Positions 8,580 through 17,402 of a stretch of 60,660 bases of DNA are shown piece after piece. The position numbers and the translations under genes are program-made. Numbering within the stretch: position 1 is the stretch's first letter; every line of letters begins with the position of its first letter. The notes under the pieces were generated by a model. That model worked only from the letters and a program-made list of their open reading frames with translations. It searched no databases and had not been told where the DNA came from. The stretch is from Chitinophagaceae bacterium (GTDB lineage: Bacteria; Bacteroidota; Bacteroidia; Chitinophagales; Chitinophagaceae): contig JAEUVD010000022.1 of assembly GCA_016787065.1 (NCBI GenBank), positions 1 through 60,660 on the forward strand, in the 5' to 3' direction.

Positions 8580-9497
8580 ATGAAGAAAATTTTGCTGTCA
8601 TTAGTATTACTGTCTGTGTTTCAAGCTAGTTTCGGACAATACGATTATAAACTAAACGGACGAAATGATGTGCCTGTTTTAGGTGGTTCTACCGGTCTGG
8701 TGGCGGGTGGCTTTACGGCCATGCTTAAAAACCGTGATGATATTGATGCCGATGCCCGTTTGGATATGGAGATGATGAATTTCTCCTACGGCGGTGGTTT
8801 AGATCAAATGTGGTGGTTTCAACCAACTATTGGTTTTGGCTTTCAGTTAATGTATTGGAATGCCGGAGCTGCATATTCAGGGCTCTTCGATTCAGCTAAT
8901 AATATCACGTTATCAGCAAAAACATCGCTTACTTATTTCAAAGTACCCTTACTATTTCATTTCAAATCATATAATCGGTATTACCCCGATCGTAAGGTTC
9001 GCTTTAATGCAAGTTTTGGTCCGTATGTGGCCTTAATGACGGGTTATAGCGATGAGTACACTTTGTATGCAGAGAATCAACCCGGCAGACCAGCTGTTGG
9101 TGGTGGTTCGGTTTCGGGTACCTCGGTAAAAGCTTATAATGCAGGTACTAGCAGCTTTGATGAAACAGGTACGTATAAGGATGGCCTTTATAATCCGTTT
9201 GAATTAGGATTTGTTTTTGGGGTTGGCGGTGAATTGCGTATCAGCAGAAGAACGGTACTTTCTATTTTAGTTCGAGCCGATATTGGAATTAGTGATGTTG
9301 AAAATAAACGTAAGAATAAATTTAAGTTTAAAGGAACTACAACAGAAGTTGATCAGGATCCTTGGGGTAACTTATACAGTAAGTACTATGGTCCGAATGC
9401 GTTAGATCTCTTACGAGGTTGGGAAGCAAATCGCCCGGCTACCAAGAATCTTTCTTTTGGTGCCTTCGTGACATATAAAAAATACTTAAGAAAATAA
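8580..9497 (+). CDS. Outer-membrane beta-barrel protein of unknown function
   Basis: 305 aa. A clear signal peptide (MKKILLSLVLLSVFQASFGQ) is followed by alternating hydrophobic/polar strands rich in aromatic and glycine residues (WWFQPTIGFGFQLMYWNAG; RVRFNASFGPYVALMTGY; FELGFVFGVGGELRI), ending in SFGAFVTYKKYLRK, typical of porin-like barrels of the PorT/outer-membrane-protein type in Bacteroidota. No catalytic motif is visible. The neighbouring gene 9524-10399 has the same size and strand pattern and starts only 26 bp later, so the two probably form a pair. I do not recognise a specific function. Confidence 0.72.
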   Translation: MKKILLSLVLLSVFQASFGQYDYKLNGRNDVPVLGGSTGLVAGGFTAMLKNRDDIDADARLDMEMMNFSYGGGLDQMWWFQPTIGFGFQLMYWNAGAAYSGLFDSANNITLSAKTSLTYFKVPLLFHFKSYNRYYPDRKVRFNASFGPYVALMTGYSDEYTLYAENQPGRPAVGGGSVSGTSVKAYNAGTSSFDETGTYKDGLYNPFELGFVFGVGGELRISRRTVLSILVRADIGISDVENKRKNKFKFKGTTTEVDQDPWGNLYSKYYGPNALDLLRGWEANRPATKNLSFGAFVTYKKYLRK

Positions 9498-9523
9498 TAT
9501 TGCTGTTGCTCAATAATTATTGC

Positions 9524-10399
9524 ATGAAAAAAATAGTTTGTTTGTTATTATTCAGCGCCTCGTTTTATTGTACGCAGGCACAGAATGAAGGTCGTTTCGG
9601 AATTTTTGCCGGCATTAATAATACGAGTCTTAAAAACGCAGATGATATCGCTCTGGGCGATATGATTCCAACCTATAAACCCACTATCGGTGTTTCTGCC
9701 GGGTATCATTTCACTGTCGGTAAGATATTGCCACTTGGGTTTACGGCTTCCTTAGCGTACAATCAACTCGGACAAAACTATCGAGGTTATTATTCAGATA
9801 CTACCGACTATTGGGCTTTTTCACGCTTGAATTACTATCGGATGGGATTAGGTTTTCATATCGGAACTAACCCTCGCCGTTTGGTTTCTTTAACCTGGAC
9901 CAATGGAATAACATTTGGTATTTTGAAAAACTATCAGGAACGCATTGAATATTATCGCCCAAATCGGGAACGTGCTGTTTTTGATGTTAAGAATACAACC
10001 GCTACTAATTATGATACCGCTTATGTAAAAGGTACGATGTCGGCTCCTTTGTATGTTAAGAACGACAAAACATATTTTACATCATTGGATTTAGATTTCA
10101 TGGTTCATAAGAAATTAGTACTTGGAGTATCCTTCCGCTATGATATGGGATTATCGCGTGTGGAGAATACACCGGATACAATTATAAATATTTATTATGC
10201 TACTGAGCCAACTACCACGAATGTAAAATATCGTCCGTACAATAAGTTTAAATATCGTACGTCAGAAGTTGGTGTGAACGAAGAACGTGGCATGACAACC
10301 AATAATTTTAAAGGCATATATATCTCGCTTAAGTATCGAATATTTAATGAGGAGAAACATAGAATGTACTACAAGGAACATCGTCACGATTGGTTCTAA
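9524..10399 (+). CDS. Second outer-membrane beta-barrel protein of unknown function
   Basis: 291 aa from the ATG at 9524. That start gives a proper signal peptide (MKKIVCLLLFSASFYCTQAQ); the in-frame upstream TTG at 9500 would place eight extra residues before it. Barrel-like strands follow (GRFGIFAGINNTSLKNADD, IGVSAGYHFTVGKILPLGFT, LVLGVSFRYDMGLSRVENT). The final strand is GIYISLKYRIFNEE plus a charged tail. It resembles the upstream protein in layout (YDMGLSRVEN here, RADIGISDVEN there), suggesting ancient duplication or a shared family. Likely in one operon with it. Function unknown. Confidence 0.7.
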   Translation: MKKIVCLLLFSASFYCTQAQNEGRFGIFAGINNTSLKNADDIALGDMIPTYKPTIGVSAGYHFTVGKILPLGFTASLAYNQLGQNYRGYYSDTTDYWAFSRLNYYRMGLGFHIGTNPRRLVSLTWTNGITFGILKNYQERIEYYRPNRERAVFDVKNTTATNYDTAYVKGTMSAPLYVKNDKTYFTSLDLDFMVHKKLVLGVSFRYDMGLSRVENTPDTIINIYYATEPTTTNVKYRPYNKFKYRTSEVGVNEERGMTTNNFKGIYISLKYRIFNEEKHRMYYKEHRHDWF

Positions 10400-10788
10400 A
10401 AAACCGATGATACATCGTATTCTTTACTAATGTTTGTATTCCTAATTTAAGTTTGAAGTTGTTTAGAATTATTGAACGATTTTTATTTACTAATTTGGCA
10501 CTGCACCTGACATTACAGTTTTAGTATTATCGCGGAATTTTTCAGGTTATATTCGTTTAAAATACCCTCAACACCATTAAAGGTAAAGCCCGTTTTTGAT
10601 TCGAATAGAATTCAAAATTTCTCAACAATGTACATAGAAACCGCATCGCTATCTGAAGCAAGAAGTTGCCGCTAAAATGATTCGTATTTTGGTAATGTAG
10701 AAGAATTTCGTTGACCGAGAAAACTTCAAGTACAAGTATGAGTCGAGGCTTATGATTCTAAAATGACGCTGGATTTTATGGTGCTAAC
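10400..10788. other. 389-bp stretch without a recognisable gene
   Basis: AT-rich, with stops in all frames. A minus-strand frame stays open for about 65 codons (roughly 10560-10755) but lacks a convincing start and a recognisable protein pattern. A weak hairpin, CGATG-ATA-CATCG at 10405-10417, follows the barrel gene's stop. The stretch may hold a decayed gene, but nothing identifies it. Confidence 0.5.
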
Positions 10789-11964
10789 TTATTTTAACTT
10801 TCTAAGAATACCAGATGGAACAGCGCCTTCATGCACAAGTATTGCAGTTGTTTTAAATTGAAAGTAAGCTTTCGAAACGTATAAGTAACCTTTGTAATCG
10901 TTCTTGTCGCCCCATGAATTTTTCACCATATAATATTCCTTACCATGTTGATCTTTAGCTAATCCTACGATATGCATACCATGATCATCGGTAGTAGTAT
11001 AGTTGTCGAACGCATCTTCACGAATTTGTTCAGTAATGGTACGTTCGGTTTGAGGGCCATCAAACATTTTTTTCTGTTCATCCGTTTCCATGTCTTCAAA
11101 TTCTTTTTCCGGTACAATGGCCACTCCATTTTTCCAGCTAAAATATTTTTCACTTACGTCTGTAGCCCACGCAACGGTATAACCGTTTTGCAAGGCATTA
11201 TCCACGATAGAGGTTAACTCATTCAACGGAACATTATAAACGCTTTTCAAACTCCAGTTATCGGGCACCATCATTAACGTGGATTCGTAATAAGGCACAT
11301 AAGTATACGATGATAATTCGATGTACTTATCGGAATTAATTCCAACCACTTCGGAAGCAAAGCTAAGAGGAGTATACTCTTTTCCATTCCATGTAAATTT
11401 CTCCGGAACTTTACCAAGGTATGAATCGAGGGCAGCGGTAAATGCACCTAACCAATTTTTTGTGAGTCTACCGTTTTTATTTTCAACGATACCTTTCAAG
11501 AAGCCTTCTAAAGCGGCTTGCATTTCACCAAATTTATTTTTTGTGGTGCCATAGTTTAATCCGGTATAAACCTCATAAGGTACTGCACCGTATTTCTTGT
11601 AGATGTCCACTACATCATGCAATTCAGCACCATCGCCCCAACCAATATTGCCATGCATACGAACATAGTTTTTGGCACGTTCAATATAGGCGCATCGAGC
11701 AGTGTATATTTCTGAAATATCTACGAAGGTTTTTCCTTCGCGCATCATTTCGCTTTCAATAAATGAATTACCTGAATAGCTCCAGCATGTTCCTGAGCTC
11801 CCTTGATTTTTTACCGGAGAATCTTCTAAATCAATAATGCTTGTAAATTGAAATTTTTTAGCGCTATCTGATTTGTTAGCGTCGAGCGATTTAACAAGAT
11901 TATCTTGGGTATAACCGGCTAGCGTTCCGAACATACAGGCCGCTGAAAGTAACCATTTTTTCAT
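10789..11964 (-). CDS. C1-family cysteine peptidase, bleomycin hydrolase/PepC-like, secreted
   Basis: 391 aa from the ATG at 11964, which begins a signal peptide (MKKWLLSAACMFGTLAGYTQ). The ATG at 12072 would add 36 residues and spoil it. The papain-like triad is complete: Cys in SSGTCWSYSG (near residue 59, after the oxyanion Gln of PVKNQG), His in DDHGMHIVG (near 330) and Asn in VKNSWG (near 349). The long insertion between Cys and His is that of the bleomycin-hydrolase (C1B) branch, usually cytosolic aminopeptidases; here a signal peptide points to the periplasm or beyond. It stands alone on its strand. Confidence 0.88.
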   Translation of the reverse strand: MKKWLLSAACMFGTLAGYTQDNLVKSLDANKSDSAKKFQFTSIIDLEDSPVKNQGSSGTCWSYSGNSFIESEMMREGKTFVDISEIYTARCAYIERAKNYVRMHGNIGWGDGAELHDVVDIYKKYGAVPYEVYTGLNYGTTKNKFGEMQAALEGFLKGIVENKNGRLTKNWLGAFTAALDSYLGKVPEKFTWNGKEYTPLSFASEVVGINSDKYIELSSYTYVPYYESTLMMVPDNWSLKSVYNVPLNELTSIVDNALQNGYTVAWATDVSEKYFSWKNGVAIVPEKEFEDMETDEQKKMFDGPQTERTITEQIREDAFDNYTTTDDHGMHIVGLAKDQHGKEYYMVKNSWGDKNDYKGYLYVSKAYFQFKTTAILVHEGAVPSGILRKLK

Positions 11965-11968
11965 GAAG

Positions 11969-11976
11969 GGAATGTA
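11969..11976 (-). promoter_or_regulatory. Possible -7 box (TACATTCC) of the C1 peptidase gene
   Basis: The minus strand reads TACATTCC, which matches TAnnTTTG except at its last two positions. Its spacing of 4 nt to the ATG equals that of several better boxes in the window, which is why it is listed. Confidence 0.35.
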
Positions 11977-12153
11977 AGCGATATTGTGAAAGCTTGTATA
12001 TCTGATCGAAAAATTCACCGCTAATTCAAGACCATCTTCATGAATTTTTTCGATGAACTGCAAGGGATGCATGAGCTATACCTAACCCTGCATAGTAATT
12101 CAGATTGAACACCTCGATACGCCACAGCTTATAGCTAGAATAATTCGATTCCG

Positions 12154-14220
12154 TTATTCAGCAAGGCGTTGCAGATGAATTGTTTTGGCATCCATGAATT
12201 TCTTGTGCCACTCATCGGCTTTTTGATTATTTTGAAGATTACGCCAGGTAATTTCTAAAAACTTTAAGGCTGTAGTGTCTAATGGATCTAACTTAACTGA
12301 TTTTTCAAACCAAAAGATAGCACTATCCGGAACGCCTAAGTCGCCATAACTACAAGCAATATTGTTCGTAAAGTCTGATTCGGTAGAATCCTTCTGGTGC
12401 GCCTTAATAAAATAAACTCTTGATTTGAGCACATCGTTAACTCGCTTCTGAAAGTAAAAATTCGCAGAATCAACCCGGCCGGCACTGCCGTAATTATTAA
12501 TTATAGGTACCAAACGAGAGGCTTGTGTGTAATACACCGTGCCCAGGTTATTAATAAAAATACCATTGGTGGTATCGCGCTCAAAAGCCATGTTATAATA
12601 TTTCTCAGCACTATCAAGTTGCCCGGAATTATAATACGCTTTCCCTAACTGATTATATCCATCGCTAGGCAATGCCGGAAAAATGCTGAGTGATTTGGTA
12701 AAGTAATAAATCGAATTATTATTCTCTTTCGCCGATGAATCCATGATTTGTTGATAAGTATAACCAAGTTCTGTCATTTCATAATTGAGCACTTCTTTAC
12801 GCTCATTGCCGGATAGGTGATTACCCATATAAAATAATAAATGTGTAGCATTTGGGTAGTAATTAATATCTCGGGAGAAGAGTTTGAAATCTGTTTTCCA
12901 ATCGGCATTTCTGCTATAGGTTTTCACAGCAAAAACAGCACTCACTAGCAAAACGATACCAAATAACAAGGGCGCCTTTTTGAATTCGGCAAGAAAGCCT
13001 TCATTGCCTGAATTCGTTTTTAGAAAATGAGCCAAAGCAAAAACAAGCGCCATTGTTAAACCCAACGATGGTGTAAACATTAAACGCTCACCGAAGCTGG
13101 TACCAATTAAAAAAAACACATTCGATACAATGGAAATACTAATAAAGAACCAGAGTATTCCGAAAGCAATATTCTCTTTCACCTTGAGCTTTATGAGTGC
13201 GAAAACAAATAAGGCTGTTAACACCGCAAAAGCCAATAAGAAATACGGACTAGCAAACGTAACCGGCGATAAGGAACTATAAGAGTAATCGCAGGAAAGT
13301 GGATGAGGAATAAAAAAGGTTTTTAGATAGAGCCCAAGTGTATTAATGGCGGAGGCTATGCGTGAAGCACCATTCGGACATTCTACTAAGTAGTTATCCA
13401 TAGCGCTTAGCGGCGAAGGTTCCGGATAACCTCTCAACGAAAAATGGCGGCAAAGCAAAAAGAAACCCGAGCATAGTGCCATTACCGCTGAAATCATACC
13501 GTTTTTTTTCAGATCAGCCTCGGTATAAAAATAGATGAATAATGGGAATATGGCTAAGGCTACAATCGTAGATTCCTTACTAAATGAACCCATTAAAAAA
13601 CTTAATATCGCGAATCCCAAATAGAGGGATTTTTGCTTCGTTACATACAATTGTATACATCGTAAGGCCATTACAATACCAAGTAAACTTAAAATTTCAT
13701 CAGCACTTTTTACGTTGGCAACACTTTCAACATGCAAGGGATGCACCAAAAAGAGCAGTGAAATTAAAAAAGGTATAACCCATTTTTTCTTCATCATGTC
13801 ATAAAGAACAAAAAAGATGAATACGCAGGTGATGGCATAGAAAATGGTATTTATCACATGGAACGAATGAGGGTCGCCTTTAAATACATTCCATTCAATA
13901 TTAAAAATTTGTTTTACAAACGGACGGTATAACGAGTTCTCTAAATCAGAAACATCTCCTTTTCGGAGTGGCGTTGAGAAAATTGTTTTTGTATTCTCGA
14001 GTGAAATAGGGGCTTTGGTGTATTTATTGTTTTTTATAATTCCATGGTCATCTAACACGAAACGATGTTTGAATGTGTTACTGTACAGCAATAGAGCTAG
14101 TAAGAATAAAAGTCCCGGAAGTATATACTTAACCAACGACGAGGAAGAGGTGGTAGTAGCTTCAGCCACCGGTTGATTTTTTACGGTAATTGGTTGTTCG
14201 GGTAATTTCTTTTTAGCCAT
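12154..14220 (-). CDS. TMTC-like polytopic membrane protein with C-terminal TPR repeats
   Basis: 688 aa. A lysine/proline-rich cytosolic tail (1-30) leads to about 10-11 hydrophobic segments (residues 31-450). Between the first two is a loop with VLDDHGIIKNN and SLYRPFV, followed by LLFLVHPLHVESVANVKSADEIL. This is the glycosyltransferase-C-like arrangement of TMTC/O-mannosyltransferase-type proteins; the adjacent Asp pair in the first loop is their expected catalytic or metal site. Tetratricopeptide repeats fill 480-680 (YNQLGKAYYNSGQLDSAEKYY and similar). Possible role: protein O-glycosylation with TPR-mediated substrate binding; this is inference from the fold. It diverges from tssF with overlapping promoters. 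Confidence 0.78.
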   Translation of the reverse strand: MAKKKLPEQPITVKNQPVAEATTTSSSSLVKYILPGLLFLLALLLYSNTFKHRFVLDDHGIIKNNKYTKAPISLENTKTIFSTPLRKGDVSDLENSLYRPFVKQIFNIEWNVFKGDPHSFHVINTIFYAITCVFIFFVLYDMMKKKWVIPFLISLLFLVHPLHVESVANVKSADEILSLLGIVMALRCIQLYVTKQKSLYLGFAILSFLMGSFSKESTIVALAIFPLFIYFYTEADLKKNGMISAVMALCSGFFLLCRHFSLRGYPEPSPLSAMDNYLVECPNGASRIASAINTLGLYLKTFFIPHPLSCDYSYSSLSPVTFASPYFLLAFAVLTALFVFALIKLKVKENIAFGILWFFISISIVSNVFFLIGTSFGERLMFTPSLGLTMALVFALAHFLKTNSGNEGFLAEFKKAPLLFGIVLLVSAVFAVKTYSRNADWKTDFKLFSRDINYYPNATHLLFYMGNHLSGNERKEVLNYEMTELGYTYQQIMDSSAKENNNSIYYFTKSLSIFPALPSDGYNQLGKAYYNSGQLDSAEKYYNMAFERDTTNGIFINNLGTVYYTQASRLVPIINNYGSAGRVDSANFYFQKRVNDVLKSRVYFIKAHQKDSTESDFTNNIACSYGDLGVPDSAIFWFEKSVKLDPLDTTALKFLEITWRNLQNNQKADEWHKKFMDAKTIHLQRLAE

Positions 14221-14250
14221 ACTGCGTTATTTTTCAGGAAAATACAGCGG

Positions 14251-14258
14251 TAAATATA
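14251..14258 (-). promoter_or_regulatory. Promoter -7 box (TATATTTA) of the TMTC-like gene
   Basis: Minus-strand TATATTTA, one mismatch to TAnnTTTG, 30 nt before the ATG. It lies 13 bp from the divergent tssF -7 box, so the two promoters overlap. Confidence 0.5.
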
Positions 14259-14271
14259 ATATGATTGAATG

Positions 14272-14279
14272 TATCTTTA
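14272..14279 (+). promoter_or_regulatory. Promoter -7 box (TATCTTTA) of tssF
   Basis: TATCTTTA, one mismatch to TAnnTTTG, 21 nt upstream of the ATG at 14301. The in-frame TTG at 14265 lies upstream of this box, which argues against that longer start. Confidence 0.5.
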
Positions 14280-14300
14280 TTTTTCCGAATTAAAAAAACT

Positions 14301-16133
14301 ATGGCCGTTGAATCAAAGGAAAAAATAAAAGACAGGATGCTGAAAACGGCTGCCCGTTTATGGAATATGCCTGAAGTGGAAGTTGAATCGAGCTTTGACC
14401 CTATTGTTAAACTCATGCTCGATGCTTGTTCATATGAATTGGAACGCATTCATGGAGATATGGAAAGTTCACAATCGCGGATGATTGAAAAAATGGTGGA
14501 GGTTATTTTGCCGGATGCATTGATAGGAATCCGCCCATCTTCGGCAATACTTTTCGCACAATCTTCCGATAAAGAATACCTCATTCCAAATAAAAAACAT
14601 TTTATTTCTCAGAAGCGTGTTTTAAATCCGCTTACCAACGTGGTCGATACACATCCGATAACATTTAGTGCTATTGGAAATTTTAAATTGCATAATGCCT
14701 CGGTGAAATGGATAGCAACGGGTAATAAACTACTTCAGGTAAAAGATAATTGGTATAAAGATGCGGTACTTCAAAGTCAAACTCCCTTACAACATAAACT
14801 AATTTTAGGTATTGAAGTAAAGGATGAATTTAAAACACTTCAAGGCTTAAATCTGTATTTTGATGCCAGAAGTGAACACAATAAGGACCTTTTTTATCAT
14901 GCCCTGCGCCTTGCCGACTTAACTATACAAGGTAAAGAAATTAAATTGAAGGGAGGTATGTATGAAAGCACCCAATTCAATGCTTCAACGATCGATCAGC
15001 AAGGAGAAGAGATGTTTCAATATAATCAGAAAACATGTCAGCATATTTATGCCTTGTACGATCGACAGTTTTTACATATTTCTGATGATACAAACTTAAA
15101 GCCCTCAACCGTTTTTCCAAATTTGTTAGTTGAGGTTTTTTCTGAACAAGAGCTCAAGAAGAATATTCAAGTACCTCTTCTATGGTTAGAAATAGATTTG
15201 GGTGCTACTGTTTCGCAAGAACTTCTTGATCATGTGTTTTGTCAGATTAATTGCTTTCCGGTTATCAATCGAAAGCAACATGAACTTACGTATAAAACAC
15301 AGAAGTATATTAACATCATTCCTATAGAAAGCAAGGAGTATTTTTTTGATATTCGAAGTATCACAGGCTCAAATCATAAGGCGTATCATAAACGAAATCT
15401 TAGTACGTCGCAAGAGCTTAATAACGGCGAAGCCTTGGTGCGAAGCAGTGGTGTTGGTCGTTTTGATTCGAGAGAAGCTCGTGATACGATTCATTTTCTT
15501 CTGCAAGTGATTCGCGATGAAACTTCTACGTTTGCTGATATTGGCGGTGAAACTATTGCCGCAAAAATGAAAGAACTCAATCAGGTTATAGCACGAATAG
15601 AAGATCAAATGAAGCGCTTTCAAAAAAGTGGTTCGAGTTGTTATATCATGTTGAAACCTTCCGAGGAAAATGAAACCATTTTTGTAGAGTACTATACCTG
15701 CGTTGGTAAAATTGCGAATGATTTAAAAATGGGTACTAAATTAACACAGGAAAAAGGAAGCGAAATTTTACCACAAGCTATCACGTTACTTACACCTTCT
15801 TTGGGCGGAAAAGACAAATTAAATTTTGAAGAGAAATTGAACTTGTTCCGCAAATATTTATTAGCTAAAAATCGTATTGTTAGTGCTGAAGATGTTCGTA
15901 TTCTGTGTTTTCAATTACTAGGAGCTACACTAAAGGATGTACAAGTAAATAAAGGGGTTATGACGGGTATCGGTGAAACGCAGGGCTTCACTCGTTGCGT
16001 AGATGTAACCTTGTATTTGCAAGAACAAGTTCAGTTAAGTGCCGAAGAAAGAGATTACCTTTTGCATGATCTGGAGGTTCAACTCAATCAAGATTCAAGT
16101 GGTTTATTTCCATATCGTGTACAATTGGCTTAA
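14301..16133 (+). CDS. tssF: Type VI secretion baseplate subunit TssF-like protein
   Basis: 610 aa. The N-terminal region matches the TssF pattern: ARLWNMP, then SFDPIVKLMLDACSYELERI, EKMVEVILPDALIGIRPSSAI, the family's conserved opening including the P-x-PS turn. The C-terminal half ends with a domain like other TssF/phage-gp6-like baseplate proteins (LNLFRKYLLAKNRIVSAEDV, then FPYRVQLA). TssF forms the T6SS baseplate wedge with TssG and TssK. The Bacteroidota T6SS normally has tssF inside a cluster with tssB, C, D, E, G, H, K; here none is adjacent, so this is an isolated copy. The start at 14301 is chosen by promoter position. Identification is by pattern, not by search. Confidence 0.72.
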   Translation: MAVESKEKIKDRMLKTAARLWNMPEVEVESSFDPIVKLMLDACSYELERIHGDMESSQSRMIEKMVEVILPDALIGIRPSSAILFAQSSDKEYLIPNKKHFISQKRVLNPLTNVVDTHPITFSAIGNFKLHNASVKWIATGNKLLQVKDNWYKDAVLQSQTPLQHKLILGIEVKDEFKTLQGLNLYFDARSEHNKDLFYHALRLADLTIQGKEIKLKGGMYESTQFNASTIDQQGEEMFQYNQKTCQHIYALYDRQFLHISDDTNLKPSTVFPNLLVEVFSEQELKKNIQVPLLWLEIDLGATVSQELLDHVFCQINCFPVINRKQHELTYKTQKYINIIPIESKEYFFDIRSITGSNHKAYHKRNLSTSQELNNGEALVRSSGVGRFDSREARDTIHFLLQVIRDETSTFADIGGETIAAKMKELNQVIARIEDQMKRFQKSGSSCYIMLKPSEENETIFVEYYTCVGKIANDLKMGTKLTQEKGSEILPQAITLLTPSLGGKDKLNFEEKLNLFRKYLLAKNRIVSAEDVRILCFQLLGATLKDVQVNKGVMTGIGETQGFTRCVDVTLYLQEQVQLSAEERDYLLHDLEVQLNQDSSGLFPYRVQLA

Positions 16134-16323
16134 ATTGAAACTAAAGCCATAGTGCGAATTACAAATGCAAATCTATTCCTTATGCATCGTTCAAGAATGG
16201 TGTATAGCACATGGAGTTTTATATTTTATCAAAGCGATTTAGGAGTTTAGGATTGTTTTTAACTTCGCCTCAATAATCTTTCGTTTTACCTAAGGGCTAT
16301 ACAATAAGAAGCCCGAGTTCCGT

Positions 16324-16331
16324 TACATTTA
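16324..16331 (+). promoter_or_regulatory. Promoter -7 box (TACATTTA) of the LytS/LytTR operon
   Basis: TACATTTA, one mismatch to TAnnTTTG, 12 nt before the kinase ATG. A small inverted repeat GGGCT/AGCCC (16294-16298 and 16310-16314) lies just upstream in the -33 region. Confidence 0.5.
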
Positions 16332-16343
16332 AAGTTCGCCACC

Positions 16344-17402
16344 ATGATTCTACAATTCAATAAGAAACAATTAATTATAATTCAGGTAATTTTCTGGTTG
16401 GTGGTAGGCATGATTTCATTTTTTCCGATAGAATTTCATGGCCCCAATTTTCACCCTCCTGTTGATGGAGGTCATTTTCATCCTCATCGCGGCGGTCCAC
16501 ATGTTCATCAGTTGGGTGATGAGCTGTTGTTTGTAGTTCAAAATTTGAGCATTGTTACCATTTTCTATTTAAACTACTTCAAACTTATACCTAGGTTTTA
16601 TGTTCAAGGAAAAATCAAAAAGTACTTTTTTATTGCTTTGATATTGATTCTCATCGTTGCAGGCATGCCGTTATTTTTTGAATTTTTGGGTCATCGCTTT
16701 CATTTTCATTTAAATCCGCGAAACTTTCATCAAGCTGTTATTAGTTTACTAGCGGTATGTTTGGCTATTCTGGTACCACTTGCCTTTCGCATCTCGAAGG
16801 ATCATGCCGATTCAGATCGCGAAAAAACGAAAGCCGAATTATCGTTTTTACGTTCTCAAATCAATCATCATTTTTTGTTCAATTCATTAAATAATATTTA
16901 CGCGCTCAGTTTACAAGGGAATCAAAAAACCTCGCAAGCTATTTACAGTTTGTCGTCTATGATGCGGCACATGGCAACAACTTCGGCCAGTAGTAAAATT
17001 CCATTGCAACAAGAAATTGATTTTATACATCACTATATTGAAATTCAAAAATTGCGACTCTCATCGAATACGGTACTAAATTATATAATTGACGGGGCTA
17101 CCGAAGGAAAGCAAATCGGACCCATGTTATTGATACCCTTCGTGGAGAATTGTTTTAAACATGGTGTTAGCACATCGCAACCTTCAAATATCGACATACA
17201 AATTCATGTCTTTGATAATTATCTGGAACTGCAAACAAAAAACAACATAATTCAACATATCAACAATACTGATATTCAATCGGGCGTTGGATTGAATAAT
17301 GTGAAACGACGATTGAACTACGAGTATTACGGACATTACATTATGACTCAGGAAACAAAGGATAATTACTACACTTCTTACTTAAAAATTGATTTGATAT
17401 GA
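16344..17402 (+). CDS. LytS/YehU-type sensor histidine kinase with histidine-rich loops
   Basis: 352 aa. Four predicted membrane segments (about 10-28, 61-80, 95-113, 131-150) are followed by the His_kinase domain of the LytS family with INHHFLFNSLNN (phospho-acceptor His near 176) and an HATPase with LLIPFVENCFKHG and GVGLNNVKRRL. The loop between TM1 and TM2 holds seven histidines within residues 32-55 (HFHPHRGGPHVH and flanks); the loop between TM3 and TM4 holds four more (GHRFHFH and FHQ). Both loops would lie on the same, probably periplasmic, side, suggesting metal or heme sensing. Its stop overlaps the regulator start by 4 nt (ATGA), so the pair is co-translated. Confidence 0.9.
   Translation: MILQFNKKQLIIIQVIFWLVVGMISFFPIEFHGPNFHPPVDGGHFHPHRGGPHVHQLGDELLFVVQNLSIVTIFYLNYFKLIPRFYVQGKIKKYFFIALILILIVAGMPLFFEFLGHRFHFHLNPRNFHQAVISLLAVCLAILVPLAFRISKDHADSDREKTKAELSFLRSQINHHFLFNSLNNIYALSLQGNQKTSQAIYSLSSMMRHMATTSASSKIPLQQEIDFIHHYIEIQKLRLSSNTVLNYIIDGATEGKQIGPMLLIPFVENCFKHGVSTSQPSNIDIQIHVFDNYLELQTKNNIIQHINNTDIQSGVGLNNVKRRLNYEYYGHYIMTQETKDNYYTSYLKIDLI

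Noticed and set aside
10620..10765. Transposase relic in the gene-free stretch
   Set aside because: No terminal inverted repeats, target duplications or recognised protein pattern.
16254..16322. Possible LytTR direct repeats upstream of the kinase
   Set aside because: GTT-containing 9-mers occur at 16255 and 16283 but are about 28 bp apart, unlike the usual spacing, and the arms are weak.
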